Assembly (NCBI GenBank): GCA_009760855.2
Contig: WPIO01000082.1
Location: 374,001-438,000 of the forward strand
DNA: 64,000 nucleotides
Reading direction: 5' to 3'
Origin: Cristatella mucedo
Taxonomy: Eukaryota > Bryozoa > Phylactolaemata > Cristatellidae
Shown: piece after piece, positions 53,319 to 64,000 of the stretch
Layout of the letters: each line of letters opens with the position of its first letter
Position numbering within the stretch: position 1 is the first letter of the stretch
The notes under the pieces: model-generated
What the model was told of the DNA's origin: nothing
Seen by the model: the letters and a program-made list of their open reading frames with translations, nothing else
The model's database searches: none
Position numbers and translations under genes: made by a program

Positions 53319-54334
53319 ATATGAGAAACTTCCAACCTTAAAGATCAGGTTGCAATTTGGGATAACACTTACCCTAAAGCCTTGAGACATAATAGCTCTG
53401 GGGTGTATTCTCAAATCATTCGTCGACTTTAATTTGGATTTGCTGCTTTGCCAGCACAATGCTACGGCCAGTCTAATGTAGGATTATTTCCGAAGTACCG
53501 TGGCCGGTAGCGACCATTAGCCTGGCTTCTGTCAAGAGATTGTCTACCACAGCTTGTGCAGCATCCAAGCCAACTCATTATCATAGGCAGAGAGAAGGAG
53601 TCACATGGACCCCCCCCCCCTTCCCCGTGGACCAACCCAAATAAGAATGCAAGGTGGCTTGCACGTCAAAGTCTCTTCTACTCTTCTTTAATTGGCTCCT
53701 TCTCCTAACAAATAGGTCTTGGCTCTCCATAGCTTTATCCACACTGCCAAATAGGCTGCTCATTACTTATCTATAAATATTTTATAATACTACCTGTATT
53801 CACATTAATGCTAAGAGAGCCAGAGAGCATCCAACACCGTTTCTTGAAGTGCAACTCATGATATTTCTCGCAAAGTGCACAATGGAATACAAAAGCAAAA
53901 ATACGTAGTCCTGAGCCAAATGCAAGCCCCCTAATAACATTAAAAACACAGGACCTAAATCAAAACGTCACAATTTGAAGAGCTGGCGGTGGCGCATCTA
54001 GCATTCAGCTAGCAGTCAGAACGGTGCATTAATACCAGTCACTTATCTCATACGAGTCAAGCAGATCAGAGCCGTGGCAAGACCTGACAACACAAACACA
54101 ATTGAATAGAGCAAATGCCATAACGATAGGCAGCTTGAATCAGAAATAAGCTGGTCCTATCGAAGAAGTGACCCACAGCACCATAAACACACCAAAGAAG
54201 ACCTTAAGAATATTGGCTCACCTCACCCGAGCCTGAAGTGGTTGCCAGGCAGCAAGCCACTTGGCAAAAGGATCAAGTTCTAGAACACGTGGTATTTACG
54301 GACATATCCGTGCTGCCGTGGAGCCACGGATGGG
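53319..54334. other. No recognisable gene
   Basis: No domain is seen. A 9-C run lies near 53610. Confidence 0.35.
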
Positions 54335-54518
54335 TGGGGGGAGATCCCCACCAACAGCAAGACAGCAACCTGAGCCTCCTCCTATTCCTAGGCACCCCAC
54401 CTTCACCAAAGACAAAATTCAGCCTTTATTCCACTCGATGAGCAACCGTCGAGTTCGTGTCGAATAAACACTATGATTTTGTGCTATAGCTTTTCACTAA
54501 TTGTGGGTATAGCCATGC
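54335..54518 (+). repeat. Dispersed repeat R3, copy 1
   Basis: Matches the reverse complement of 60683-60850. Shared blocks are CAGCAACCTG, CTATTC, ACCAA(A/C)GACAAAATT, TTTCCACTCGATGAGCAACC-like, and AATAAACACTATGATT. The AATAAA and strand-specific end suggest an LTR or a processed 3' end. The family is unknown. Confidence 0.65.
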
Positions 54519-55157
54519 CTACATAAAACTCTTGTGGATCTTACTCCCTACATAAAAATTGTGTAGGTCCTTGCCCAAATAAACATCCTGACCCTGCCAC
54601 TGTATGCATACAAACAAGGTCATATTTACATCTTCACCACAAAATTAGAAAATTCTTATGAACAGACTACGAATTTACAACACTAGATGGTAACAGCAAT
54701 AAGCAAACATCCAAGATAGCAATGAAGCAATACTGGTAAAGCTCAAACCAAAGTCAAGTAAAATGAATTGCTGCCACCGAAATGACTGTAGAATAAGTGT
54801 TGCTCTAAAAAATTATGCCGCATACAGAACTAGATACACCTCAAGAAAAACATCTACAAGCCTTCATATGCATACAAACCCATCATTGATCCACAATATC
54901 TACAGTTACCTCAGCAGTGTCTAGTTAGGGTTTTCCATCATTTCATGGCAAAAAATACTCTTGCTTTTCCATTTTCTTTTCTAAGTGCAGCTCATAATTG
55001 CTGGCTTACTTTTGACTTTAGCTTTGCATATAGTTCTCTGTTGCAACGGGTATTTCCAATTTCAATTGGTCCCCTAAATGCTAAATTTTGCAAGGAGCCC
55101 AAGTTCTTTAGTCATCAAAAGATCAAAGAGTTTCAAGAAAAAATAGCAACTTATAGG
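54519..55157. other. No recognisable gene
   Basis: A-rich DNA, nothing identifiable. Confidence 0.35.
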
Positions 55158-55290
55158 CTTCATCTCATGCAACAAATAGAAGTGGGAAGCATAGCTGTGT
55201 CAGGAGGGCAGTCGAGGGGGTAAGTAGCATTGAAGAAGCGCCTCAGGACGGCTGGAAAGAATGCACTACCGTCGGCAGTCGATGCTGCCT
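55158..55290 (-). mobile_element. L2-like LINE family B, small 3' fragment
   Basis: AGTGGGAAGCATAGCTGTGT, CAGGAGGGCAGTCGAGG and CGCCTCAGGACGGCTGGAAA match the antisense C-terminal extension region (compare 16690-16770). Confidence 0.78.
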
Positions 55291-56870
55291 GCTTCCAGGT
55301 TTTTTGAAATTTTAAGACAACACAGCCCTATTTTTCTAGCTTTTCTGTAGAAGAGGTCATAGATCACCTGTTCATTTTGTTTTCAGTTTGAGAAACAACT
55401 AGCCATTGGTAATTGCATTATAAACGGGCCATTTTGCCGGTTTTTTAATTATGCCAAAAGTTTCCTACTAGCCTATTTTTGAAGCTGGTGTGGCAACCTA
55501 TTAGACGAATAACCTATAAGAAAACGTATGCAAACCAAGTTCCAAGAAATGACAATGCTTGGTATACTGGGTGAGTTTACGTTGTCCATTGTAAAATGCA
55601 ATCATAAACTAACACACTGAAGGGAAACTCATCTATACTCATAACTCACTTTCTTTGATTATCCAAAATAAGGCATAGATGTCCATGTTTGATTCAGCCT
55701 GCGATGCAGCAAAACTACCAAATAGGTGGATCAGCAAATCTAATTAGCATTTCTTAGCAAAACTATGCAAAACAACGGTTTGCAAGGGTTGCTCGGGTAA
55801 GAAAACACAACATGCTAGTTTTTCATATCTTTTTTGCCAACCTTCACAGACCTTTGCCATGACTTCATAATTAGCTACTAGCCAGGCTGCCTATATGTCA
55901 ATGCTTTTGGGAGAGTTTATAGTGACTGCTTCCAGCTCCAAAGATCATACATAATAAAATGGCACAACATATGGTCATCTATTTATTTTGTAACAAACTC
56001 AAAAAACAGCAGCCAGGAAAATATGAGGCCAGACCGGTAGTTGGATCAACGAGCCCTCCCCCCTCCGACCTCGGGCGTCAAATGTAATGGCCTTGACTTT
56101 GATTATCAAAATAGCAAGCACCATAACCCCTGTGCCAAACCAGGGCAGACAGGAGGATATAGCCTGTCATCCTCGGGAGTTGAATCATTCTTGGGAGTTG
56201 AATCCATGACCTTTGACACCAAAGGTTCCAGTCATGCTTACTCACCGATTTCAAAAGTACCAGTAAAGCAACAGGAACAATGCCATGCCAAGCACATATA
56301 CATAAAAAATTAACATGCACACCATTAGACCAGAGACTCCCTTGAATAACAATTGGATGATGGTATTGACTCTAATCTTACTGCCAGGCTAAATTTCTTC
56401 CACTAGCTGACGGCTTTCATTTCACAGAACTTAATCAGGCAACTGCACCGTGGAAAGATTTCCTACTATGCATTTCGTAGGCAACACATGGAGGCGCCAG
56501 AACCCCTTGCACGCCGAGTGCGCTCAACAAGCTAGAAATACACTTATCCTTACATATCTCTCATAAGTCTTTAAGCCTCCCCCAAACGATTGAGTCCACA
56601 TGTTAAACTTTACCTTTAAACTTGACTTTTAAGTTTGCCGATTCATTTGCAGTCCTAAAAATCACTATGTACCCCAAAAGGCAACCGATAAAACCTACCT
56701 CAAGTGTTCAGGCTTTATCAGACCCTAAGCCCTTATGTTATAGGATAGTTCCTATAAAAAGGTAGTACTGTGCTTCACATTACCCAGGTGAGTTGAATGG
56801 GAAAACATCGCTCACTAAGAACTACCAAGGTTCATGTCATCGCATGTTGTGTTAAATAAATACACAAATA
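55291..56870. other. Mostly unrecognised; possible SINE relict near 56090-56245
   Basis: Around 56150-56245 a minus-strand GGTCATGGATTCAACTCCC resembles a B-box preceded by CAAAGGT, with a local duplication of GGGAGTTGAATC. It may be a decayed tRNA-derived SINE. The rest shows nothing. Confidence 0.35.
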
Positions 56871-57011
56871 AATAAAATTCATTTATATAGCACCCCAAGA
56901 GAACTTAATCTCTATTCAGGCGCTTCACATAAGCCTCGGGGCTCGAGCCCACGACCTCAGTCAGACCTTGGTCGGGGCGAGCACCTTAACCGCTAGACCA
57001 AACCAGCTTGG
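56871..57011 (-). mobile_element. tRNA-derived SINE family S1, reference-quality copy
   Basis: Minus: AGCTGGTTTGGTCTAGCGG (box A, matching the TRGCNNAGYNGG type), CGCCCCGACCAAGGTCTGAC, box B GTGGGCTCGAGCCCC, then GAAGCGCCTGAATAGAGATT, AAGTTCTCTTGGGGTGCTAT and ATAAATGAATTTTATT. It is the cleanest S1 in the window. Confidence 0.94.
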
Positions 57012-57164
57012 TGTTACGACTCATGCAGCAGCCAACAAGATTTAGATTGGATCTAACCATGTAGTAGCTTTTATTGTGCAGGAAAGCTGAGAGATATGTA
57101 ATTACATGCAATTTGTTGGGTACAATCAATAACTTGTCAAGGCACCGTGTTTTTGATAACTTCA

Positions 57165-58145
57165 CCAAATCGTGTCGGTATTGACACCACCAGCTCCCGG
57201 TACGTTTCTGGAGGAATTGAAGACCAGCAATCCTTCAAAATCTCAAAAACTCATCGGGTTTTGTGTGCCGAAGAGCTCTAAACCTTTAAGCTCATTCGAC
57301 TTCGTCCCACAGATGTTCTATGAGATTCAAGTCCGGGCTTTGGCTTTGCCATTACATGACTGCAATTGGCTCGAAGCCGTAGTCGGCGGGTTCGTGAAAA
57401 ACTGTTAACAGCCACAGCAGTGTGCGTAAGATCGTTGTCAAGTTGCTGTTAGGAATTGAGCTCATGAAGAGTGTAAGCAGATGGCAAGCCTACATTCTGC
57501 ACAATGTCGACACGGATATTTTGGTTCATTATTCCTTGAATCCCTTGCATACGCCCAACACCGGAAGTTGAGAAGCAACCCTAGACCACTGCACTTCCAC
57601 AACAGAATCTTGGTCTTTTTCCGACAAACATCCATGTGCCCTCCCTATATATGCCGGCAAACGTACTTCTTTCTTTTGTCGCAGCCAAATAGATTGAATT
57701 TGAACTCCTCAGTCCATTGCACTCTGCTCCACTGGGCAGCTGTCCAATGCTGGGATCGGCAAGCAAAATCCAGCCTTGCTTCTTTGTGCTGCACAGTCAA
57801 CAATGGCCAAGTGCATTCAGTCCTTGTTCTTTGAGCCATCTACTCATGTTTTTTTTGCTTACAACCTTTCCAGTTGCTTGGCAGAGACTCTGGCAGTTCA
57901 TTTTAGCAGTGATAAACCTGTTCTTCAAAGGCTTGCTTTTGAGGAGCCGGTCCTCCATCGGAGAAGTTGTTCGAGGGCGACCCTATTATGACAGTGTCTC
58001 TGTGCTATTACAGTCTAGATGTTTCCCAATAATGATCCTAACAGTACCATCTCAGACCTTCAGCTGGCTTGGGATTTCTCGGTTTCAATGGCCATCTCCG
58101 TGCAGTGACATCCGAACCGCTCTTGTATCCTCAAAAACTTGTGCA
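57165..58145 (-). pseudogene. Tc1-like (DD34E) transposase pseudogene
   Basis: A cut-and-paste transposase that would bind terminal repeats and insert at TA. From the N-side (right): a helix-turn-helix region with MSLHGDG, REIPSQLKV, DGTVRIIIGK (about 58000-58130), the GRPRTTSP hook (57960-57983), and a second HTH with FITAKMN. The linker follows, with LTVQHKEARLDFACRS and QWSRVQWTEEFKFNLFG (57686-57730). Then come GCFSTSGVGRM, QGIMNQNIRVDIV, DNDLTHTA (57423-57443) and PDLNLIEHLWDEVE (57296-57337). C-side LKDCWSSIPPETYRELV ends it. At least three frameshifts and several stops make it dead, including a stop in place of Trp in the VMVWGCFS box. The first catalytic Asp (WTDE in the family) reads Glu here. 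Confidence 0.9.
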
Positions 58146-58549
58146 ACTAGCAACCTGTTCTGGTTGCGTACCGAGCGTCGCTATAGCAGGGGCTAGCCTC
58201 TACTGGTCAAGGAGACATCTGGGTACCTTAGCTCATAATTGGCCGAGGCATTTTCTGAGACGAAATGAGCCAAAAATAGGTTCTGCTAGATGGCATCCAA
58301 GAGGGGGTGGCTGTGGCACATGACCATTCCTCCCCATCTGTTTACACGGGAGCCGTTGATTCGGTTGCCGACGAATGCAATTATTTATTAAGTCAAGCGT
58401 AGCAAACTGCAACTTAGTGTAAAATTATATTGACAGATTGTTACAATTTAAAAATTAGTGTAGCATAATGACTTACTCAAAAACTGGTATTAGCAACAAC
58501 CGAACTCAGATCGATGGACCAGGTTAGTAGAAATTTGTGGAGGGCAGTG
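57165..58549 (-). mobile_element. Tc1-like DNA transposon, one terminus recognised
   Basis: The right end reads, on the minus strand, TA then CACTGCCCTCCACAAATTTC, close to the CAGTGCCCTCC-type ends of Tc1-like elements, with the TA target at 58550-58551. I could not find the matching inverted terminus to the left of the coding part. An S1 SINE sits at 56871-57011, and the left end may be deleted or diverged. Confidence 0.75.
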
Positions 58550-58551
58550 TA

Positions 58552-59919
58552 TATATTCGATTCCACATACCCAAACGTGCACACACGCACGCACACGCAC
58601 ACACACACACCTTTGTGCCAGCAATCTACCCCTTAAGATGAGCTGTGCCACAAAATCGGTTTGACTCAGTGAAACGCAAGAGCGGTAACTATATGGTCGA
58701 GATTCAAATGTAACCTAAAGGAAATCGGCCAAATCGTTTTTCATGCTGCTGCTTGCACTTACATGTTAATTTTTATTTAGTCAACTACAGAGTTTCTTTT
58801 GTGGTGTACCATATTTTTTACATAAACCTCACAGCCCAAAGCACTTATATATACCATGTATTTAGTTATATGCCTAAACAACCATACATATGTATGAAGT
58901 ATATAGAGTATACCCTGTAATTCATATACCTATAACTAACACTAAGGCATCCACGGTAACCGGCAGAGATCACAAAAAACCTCACTGCCAATATAACAAA
59001 GTTACCCGACACTGATTATGATAAAAACCATGCAACGACATAAAAAGGTTGGTCGAAAACTCAAGAAATACATACCTTCAACATCAAACCACACATACTG
59101 CATACCATGCCCAATAGCTGCATGTATTCTGCCATTGGGTTTTCGAGGGGGTTGCTCGGGGTTGGCTTGAACCTGTCATAATGATAAGGACAAGTATGCT
59201 TCTACATAGGGTGGTGAAGTCAGCAAATGCCATCCTTAACACACAGCAACAAGATCAAGAAATGTTGCTACAAATGCCCTGGAGCTACATTGTTTCAATC
59301 ATGGACTATAAAGCAATATGTGTCCAATCAAAATCAGAAATAAAATACTTCAGTGATGTACAAGCAGAGCTTAACTCAAATTTCAAACTAATCCGTGAAC
59401 TATTGGCCGAGCTATAGATTGGACATGGCACAAAGTTATATTGTAAGCAAAGCTGTCCCTAAATGCACCAAGGTTCAACAAGTTGTGACACAAGTCATCT
59501 ATAATGCTGAGGAGATTGGTAAGTTTTTTATTTGTGGATATACTGTTTTCGGTTTCCTTCAGGGTTGGGCATGGTTTGCATAATCACTTTATCCTTTTAT
59601 GTTGAGATCTTCAAAACTCCTATTCCCATTTATAGCATGTTTTCTTTTGAAAGGTACCCTGAACAAATATGTAATTGCTGGAATAAAAAAATTTGTAATT
59701 ACTCGATATTTAACCTTAAGCCCATTTCATGCAAGGCTTGAATAGTCCTTTTATGCAGCTGCCTAGCAGTATCCTCCTATTGCCAAACCGAGCACTTGGT
59801 CGTTAGGTAGGGTGAACTCCCTCATGTCCACAGCAATTACTTATAAATAATAGAGCTAGTATGAAGGAAAATGCTACACAAGCTTGTTAGTCCTTAAAAA
59901 CGTCACACTTAAATGCATA
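58552..59919. other. No recognisable gene; short CA repeat
   Basis: An imperfect (CA)n with CACGCA variants lies at about 58577-58612. The rest is AT-rich with no identifiable domain. Confidence 0.4.
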
Positions 59920-60075
59920 AACTCGGTAGCAACCCAGCGGAGTTTGCAGTTTCAAGTCCCACAATGCACTACCTACAAGGGACAGCTGTTCTACTTTGGC
60001 TGTGGTGGTCACATTTTACTGGAGCTGCTGAAAGTGCTTGGAACTCCAGCTCTGTTTAACCAATTAGCTAATTTC
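59920..60075 (+). mobile_element. Possible tRNA-derived SINE S3 (repeat R4, copy 1)
   Basis: CTCGGTAGCAACCCAGCGG resembles an A-box and GCAGTTTCAAGTCCC a B-box about 20 bp later. The downstream body (GCTGTTCTACTTTGGCTGTG, GTGGTCACA) recurs at 61625-61775 in the same orientation. No LINE tail is seen. Confidence 0.5.
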
Positions 60076-60682
60076 CAGAGGTGGAACAAAACACTTGAGA
60101 GAGAAAGGGTGTGTGTGTGTGCGCGTGACATTTATGGGTACACTGCCTAGGAAACTCATCAACCTATGCAAGCACGGAAAGCACTAGTTCAAGCACTGAC
60201 ACCGTTATCAAAGGGAATGCATTGTTGTCATGGAAAGCTAGAGCACACATGACAGGTAGGAGACTCCTTGAAGTTCAAGCTAGTGCATACAGCCGTAAAT
60301 CATACAGACCAATTTTCGATATAAATCTAGTCGCTTCACTTGCCGGGCAACAGAATAACTCAACGTTCCTAGCTCGCCCTTCTTAATGTCATTTATGCCC
60401 TTAAGTAACTAATGCAGCTACATACCAAGCTAAGTTTCGCTACTAACTAGCCATGTACTATATACAGCTCTGCTTGCAGAATGGTATGCCCCTTTTGCAG
60501 CATAGGATATAAGATATATTCTCAGCACTGCAAACAACTTGTGAATTGTGCTGGTAGAGAAACGCCATCTCCTTACCCTCCTCAGCCCAATCACGTGTGT
60601 CAATACATTTATGACCGAAGGCCGAGCGAGGAATTACATATGTGAGAGGCAAGTCATGCTAGATTTTCAAGTAGGGGGCAGG
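60076..60682. other. No recognisable gene
   Basis: Nothing identifiable apart from a GTGTGTGTGTGCGCG run near 60108. Confidence 0.35.
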
Positions 60683-60850
60683 ACCCACAAGTAATAAACA
60701 TTATAGCGTACAATCATAGTGTTTATTGGACCCGAACTCGGCGGTTGCTCATCGAGTGGAAAGACATAATTTTGTCGTTGGTGATAGTCGGCAAGTTCAA
60801 GAATAGGGGGCGTCCAGGTTGCTGCCATAATCTGGCTTCGAAGAAGCTAG
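60683..60850 (-). repeat. Dispersed repeat R3, copy 2
   Basis: Reverse-complement partner of 54335-54518. Homology includes AATAAACACTATGATT, GATGAGCAACCG and GGCAGCAACCTGGACG. Confidence 0.65.
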
Positions 60851-61346
<496 letters not shown>

Positions 61347-61624
61347 TCTGCCCTCCCCTTCCCTCCCTCCCTCCCTCCATCCCTCGTCTCTCTCTCCCTC
61401 TCTTTTTCATGTAACATGTAAAGTACAATATACAGTGTAATCCAATGTGGTGCAGCTGAAGCCATTTGTATTTGCCTTTTCGTGATGCAGATGATCGTGA
61501 CGAGCCAGGCATGCTGGTGCCAAAACGAGTTCAAAGAAGCTGATCCTCTGATGGTGCATAAGGAAAACTCTCTCCTCGTGCCAAAGCGAATGCTGGTTCC
61601 TAGAAATACCATATTTAAATACCC

Positions 61625-61775
61625 GATCTCCATTGCAACTGTGTGGTTTTGTAGTTTAAAATGCACTGCCCTGACTACATCCAACGGCTGTTCTACTATG
61701 ACTGCAGTGGTCACAGTTTATCAATTTATCACTTTAGTGACTGCTTGGATCTTCCATTTGACCAACTCATTAGTT
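61625..61775 (+). repeat. Dispersed repeat R4, copy 2
   Basis: GGCTGTTCTACTATGACTGC, AGTGGTCACAGTTTAT and a CTTGGATCTTCCATTTGACC block align with 59985-60075. Confidence 0.5.
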
Positions 61776-63845
61776 TTTAGTGGGGGAGCAACTTTTTTTT
61801 TATAAGGGGTATATGTGCCAGAATGCCTAGTGCTACAAAGTACATGCCTTGTTTAACATGGCATAAATCTCATGGCAAGCATAGGGAGAGACTTCCAATT
61901 CCAGTTATCCAAAGGGTATAACTCTTTTTTTGCCGAAGCATGCAAAATGGTTCAATGGGTATAATATGTAACAAAATGGCACCTTGACAACTATATAAGC
62001 ACAGGCACTTGCCCAAAAAAAAAAAAGGAAGGCCCGACAACAGGCAATCCCACTTGCTGTTGATGCAGGTCTGCAAATAGGTCGGCCTTTCCTACCATCA
62101 AATTTACAAGTTCCGGCCTCACATGAATGTTAACATAACGCGCTAACAGTATGCATGTGATTTGGCACAAAGAATTTCTCACTTGCATTGTTTAAGTTCT
62201 GCTGTTGTAGAAGGCTAAAACGGCTCACTTGTACACAGGTCAGTGATCAACCAAAACTACTCGGTGCCACTAATGACGATATATTTGCAAGAAAAACAAG
62301 CACAAAATGAGAAGCCTGAAATTTAACATTAATGCCAATTCAGAGGCAAACCAGTACCAATCAGCCATGCAAAAAAGTAAGTAGGACCCCACGACAGTTG
62401 ACCTGTTATCGTCCAAACAAGCATACCAACAGTGAATGTGAATCTAGATAATTGTGGCAATTAGCGCATCCACAGCCATCACAACCATACAACCAAGTGA
62501 TACAAAGCAAAAAACGTATATTTGTAACCAGAAGGATAAGCATGGAAGGCACTCTTCATAGCACGATTCATCAAAACCAAGCAGATCCAAGATCTGCAGG
62601 CATCCATTATATGCAGCTGATAGGTATACCAACTCTAGCTGGCCAGTAAGATATCAACAGTATGTTTTGCAGTGTGTCCACGAGAGCCTTCATACAATAA
62701 TGAGTGCCTTTCGACATACAATAATGGCAAGACACGGCTCCTCACACCCAGCCGGTTTCCAGGGCAGCATTGGCATCAGTGAGCATCCAAGGCATAATCA
62801 ACATTAAGCTGCCAATCATAGGAAAGGGAGTTATACCAGGAGCACAAACGTGATTAGCAGTAGGCATCTGTTATGCTGCTAATGGTATTGGAGAGCAGCC
62901 TTCAGGGCGGACAGTTCACATTCTTGATTTTACCACAGTGCCAACCCTGCCTACATTCACAAAGCTTGGCAGACTGTCACTGTCCGAGTACTTCTGATAA
63001 AAACAATCAGTAATACGGAGTCATCTGATATTACCATGAGCATTGAGGGTTCATTAAGAGCAAGTTATGTGCTATGTTATGTTAATAATGCTAGGTAGGC
63101 TTGTAAGGTTACAAAACTCAACATCGTCATTCTTGTGATACTTACAGGTCACTAAAAATGTGTAAATAATTCAATACTTATCTGGAGCTTTCAAGTGAGC
63201 AAAGACATTATGGGTGGCTGGCATAGCAGCCGAATACCTCAGACTGTATACCCAGCTCCACAACAATCGAATGATGGATTCCGGGGAATTATATAATCTT
63301 GCTGATCTCACTAATTTCCTGGACAGCTCAGCTGCTAGCCAGGTTGAATAAGAAACGCCATAACTCAACTGCCTTCGCAATGAATCTTGGTTTCATAACA
63401 CCGTCTAGTGGCATCACCCTCAGCAAAATGTAAATGTGTTGGCCCTAGGCTCAACAAGGCCTTGATGCTACCCCTAGGCCGTGCCATACAGGTCGGCTGC
63501 CGACAGCAGCAGCTGCTACAGCAATGGCCTATGCAACTCCACTCATGGTAAAAAAAAAAGTGTTAAGCTCCAAAAATCCGTTGACACCATACTGGGTGCA
63601 TCAACATGTAGTAACAACCCGTCGAGAATTCAAGTTCTCGACAGGTGCACCGATCAAAAGGCAAAGACCTAAGAATTTAGTTACAGGAAGAGACTGGTCG
63701 TAGTATAGATTGCACACAAGAGATTTATCAATCTAGACAATCGTTATGCTTATCTCACAAAGAGAATCACAGCTTGGGATGATTCGTGCCTCCTTCTGGA
63801 ATCATCGGTCTTGTGTGCACTTGACGGATAAAAAAACCCATGCTT
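61776..63845. other. No recognisable gene
   Basis: Two kilobases without LINE, SINE or coding signature that I can support. A short GTCGAGAA/TTCTCGAC inverted repeat lies near 63621-63642. Confidence 0.4.
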
Positions 63846-64000
63846 TCGTTTTGTCGCTCACTTTTAGGTCCCTTCATTCTTTGGCTCCAGCCTATCTCTC
63901 AGATATACTCCCCCATCAGGCCAAGCATCGTACCACCCGCTTTTTGGAATCCAACAGTCTAGAAATACCTCATACAAACCTTAAATCCTTTGGAGACCGT
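63846..64000 (+). mobile_element. L2-like LINE family A, runs off the window
   Basis: Reads CRSLLGPFILWLQPISQIYS-type sequence in one frame and LAPAYLSDILPHQAKHRTTR in another, then NSLEIPHTNLKSFGD at the edge. It matches antisense 1240-1400. The 3' end lies beyond 64000. Confidence 0.88.

Noticed and set aside
57172-58323. Plus-strand frames of 117 and 159 codons as genes
   Set aside because: They are antisense to the Tc1-like transposase, whose motifs read clearly on the minus strand.

Overview
This is animal genomic DNA dominated by decayed transposable elements. The evidence is long CT, GT and TA microsatellites, 5'-truncated non-LTR retrotransposons with simple-repeat 3' tails, tRNA-derived SINEs, an LTR retrotransposon and a Tc1-like DNA transposon. 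There are no operons, ribosome binding sites or dense bacterial-style genes. The element mix (L2-like LINEs, tRNA SINEs sharing a LINE tail, Tc1) suggests an invertebrate or early-branching animal, but I cannot name the phylum. I recognise no intact host gene. A few short coding-like stretches are flagged as candidate exons at low confidence.

Layout. 1-0.7 kb is CpG-rich with CCG repeats and may be a promoter or first exon. 0.9-6.7 kb holds L2-like LINE copies of two families. I call them A (3' end GAGATTGAGTTCTCT then ATT repeats) and B (3' end GGAGTTACAGACGGAGATA then TACAT-type repeats). The best frame in the window, the 3' end of a family-B ORF2, lies at 3.98-4.85 kb. 7.1-8.1 kb is a GC-rich island with broken Ala/Glu/Lys-rich frames. 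8.5-12.4 kb is a mosaic of SINEs and family-A pieces. 12.4-15.2 kb is a long minus-strand family-B LINE carrying an internal inversion and a nested LTR. 17.0-18.8 kb holds very long TA/GT and CT tracts around a small coding-like island. 18.8-20.7 kb is the 3' half of an LTR retrotransposon (RNase H, integrase, LTR, minus strand), and a matching gag fragment lies at 24.3-24.7 kb. 26.5-34 kb is AT-rich and almost featureless. 34-38.6 kb is LINE/SINE mosaic with a mirrored CT/GA pair. 45.4-47.5 kb is a family-B LINE retaining endonuclease motifs. 51.2-53.0 kb is another family-B LINE. 57.2-58.55 kb is a Tc1-like transposase pseudogene with one recognisable terminus. 61.2 kb is a 140 bp CT tract, and the window ends inside a family-A LINE.

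How the parts relate. The tRNA-derived SINE family S1 carries the same 3' tail as LINE family A, which is the expected signature of a SINE mobilised by that LINE's reverse transcriptase. Family B has its own different tail and an unusual C-terminal extension on ORF2 that stays in frame in several copies. Nesting gives a relative order: the LTR at 13.85-14.07 kb inserted into an already resident family-B LINE.

Limits. All homology calls come from reading translations and comparing copies by eye. Element boundaries are accurate to about 10-30 bp except where a motif fixes them.
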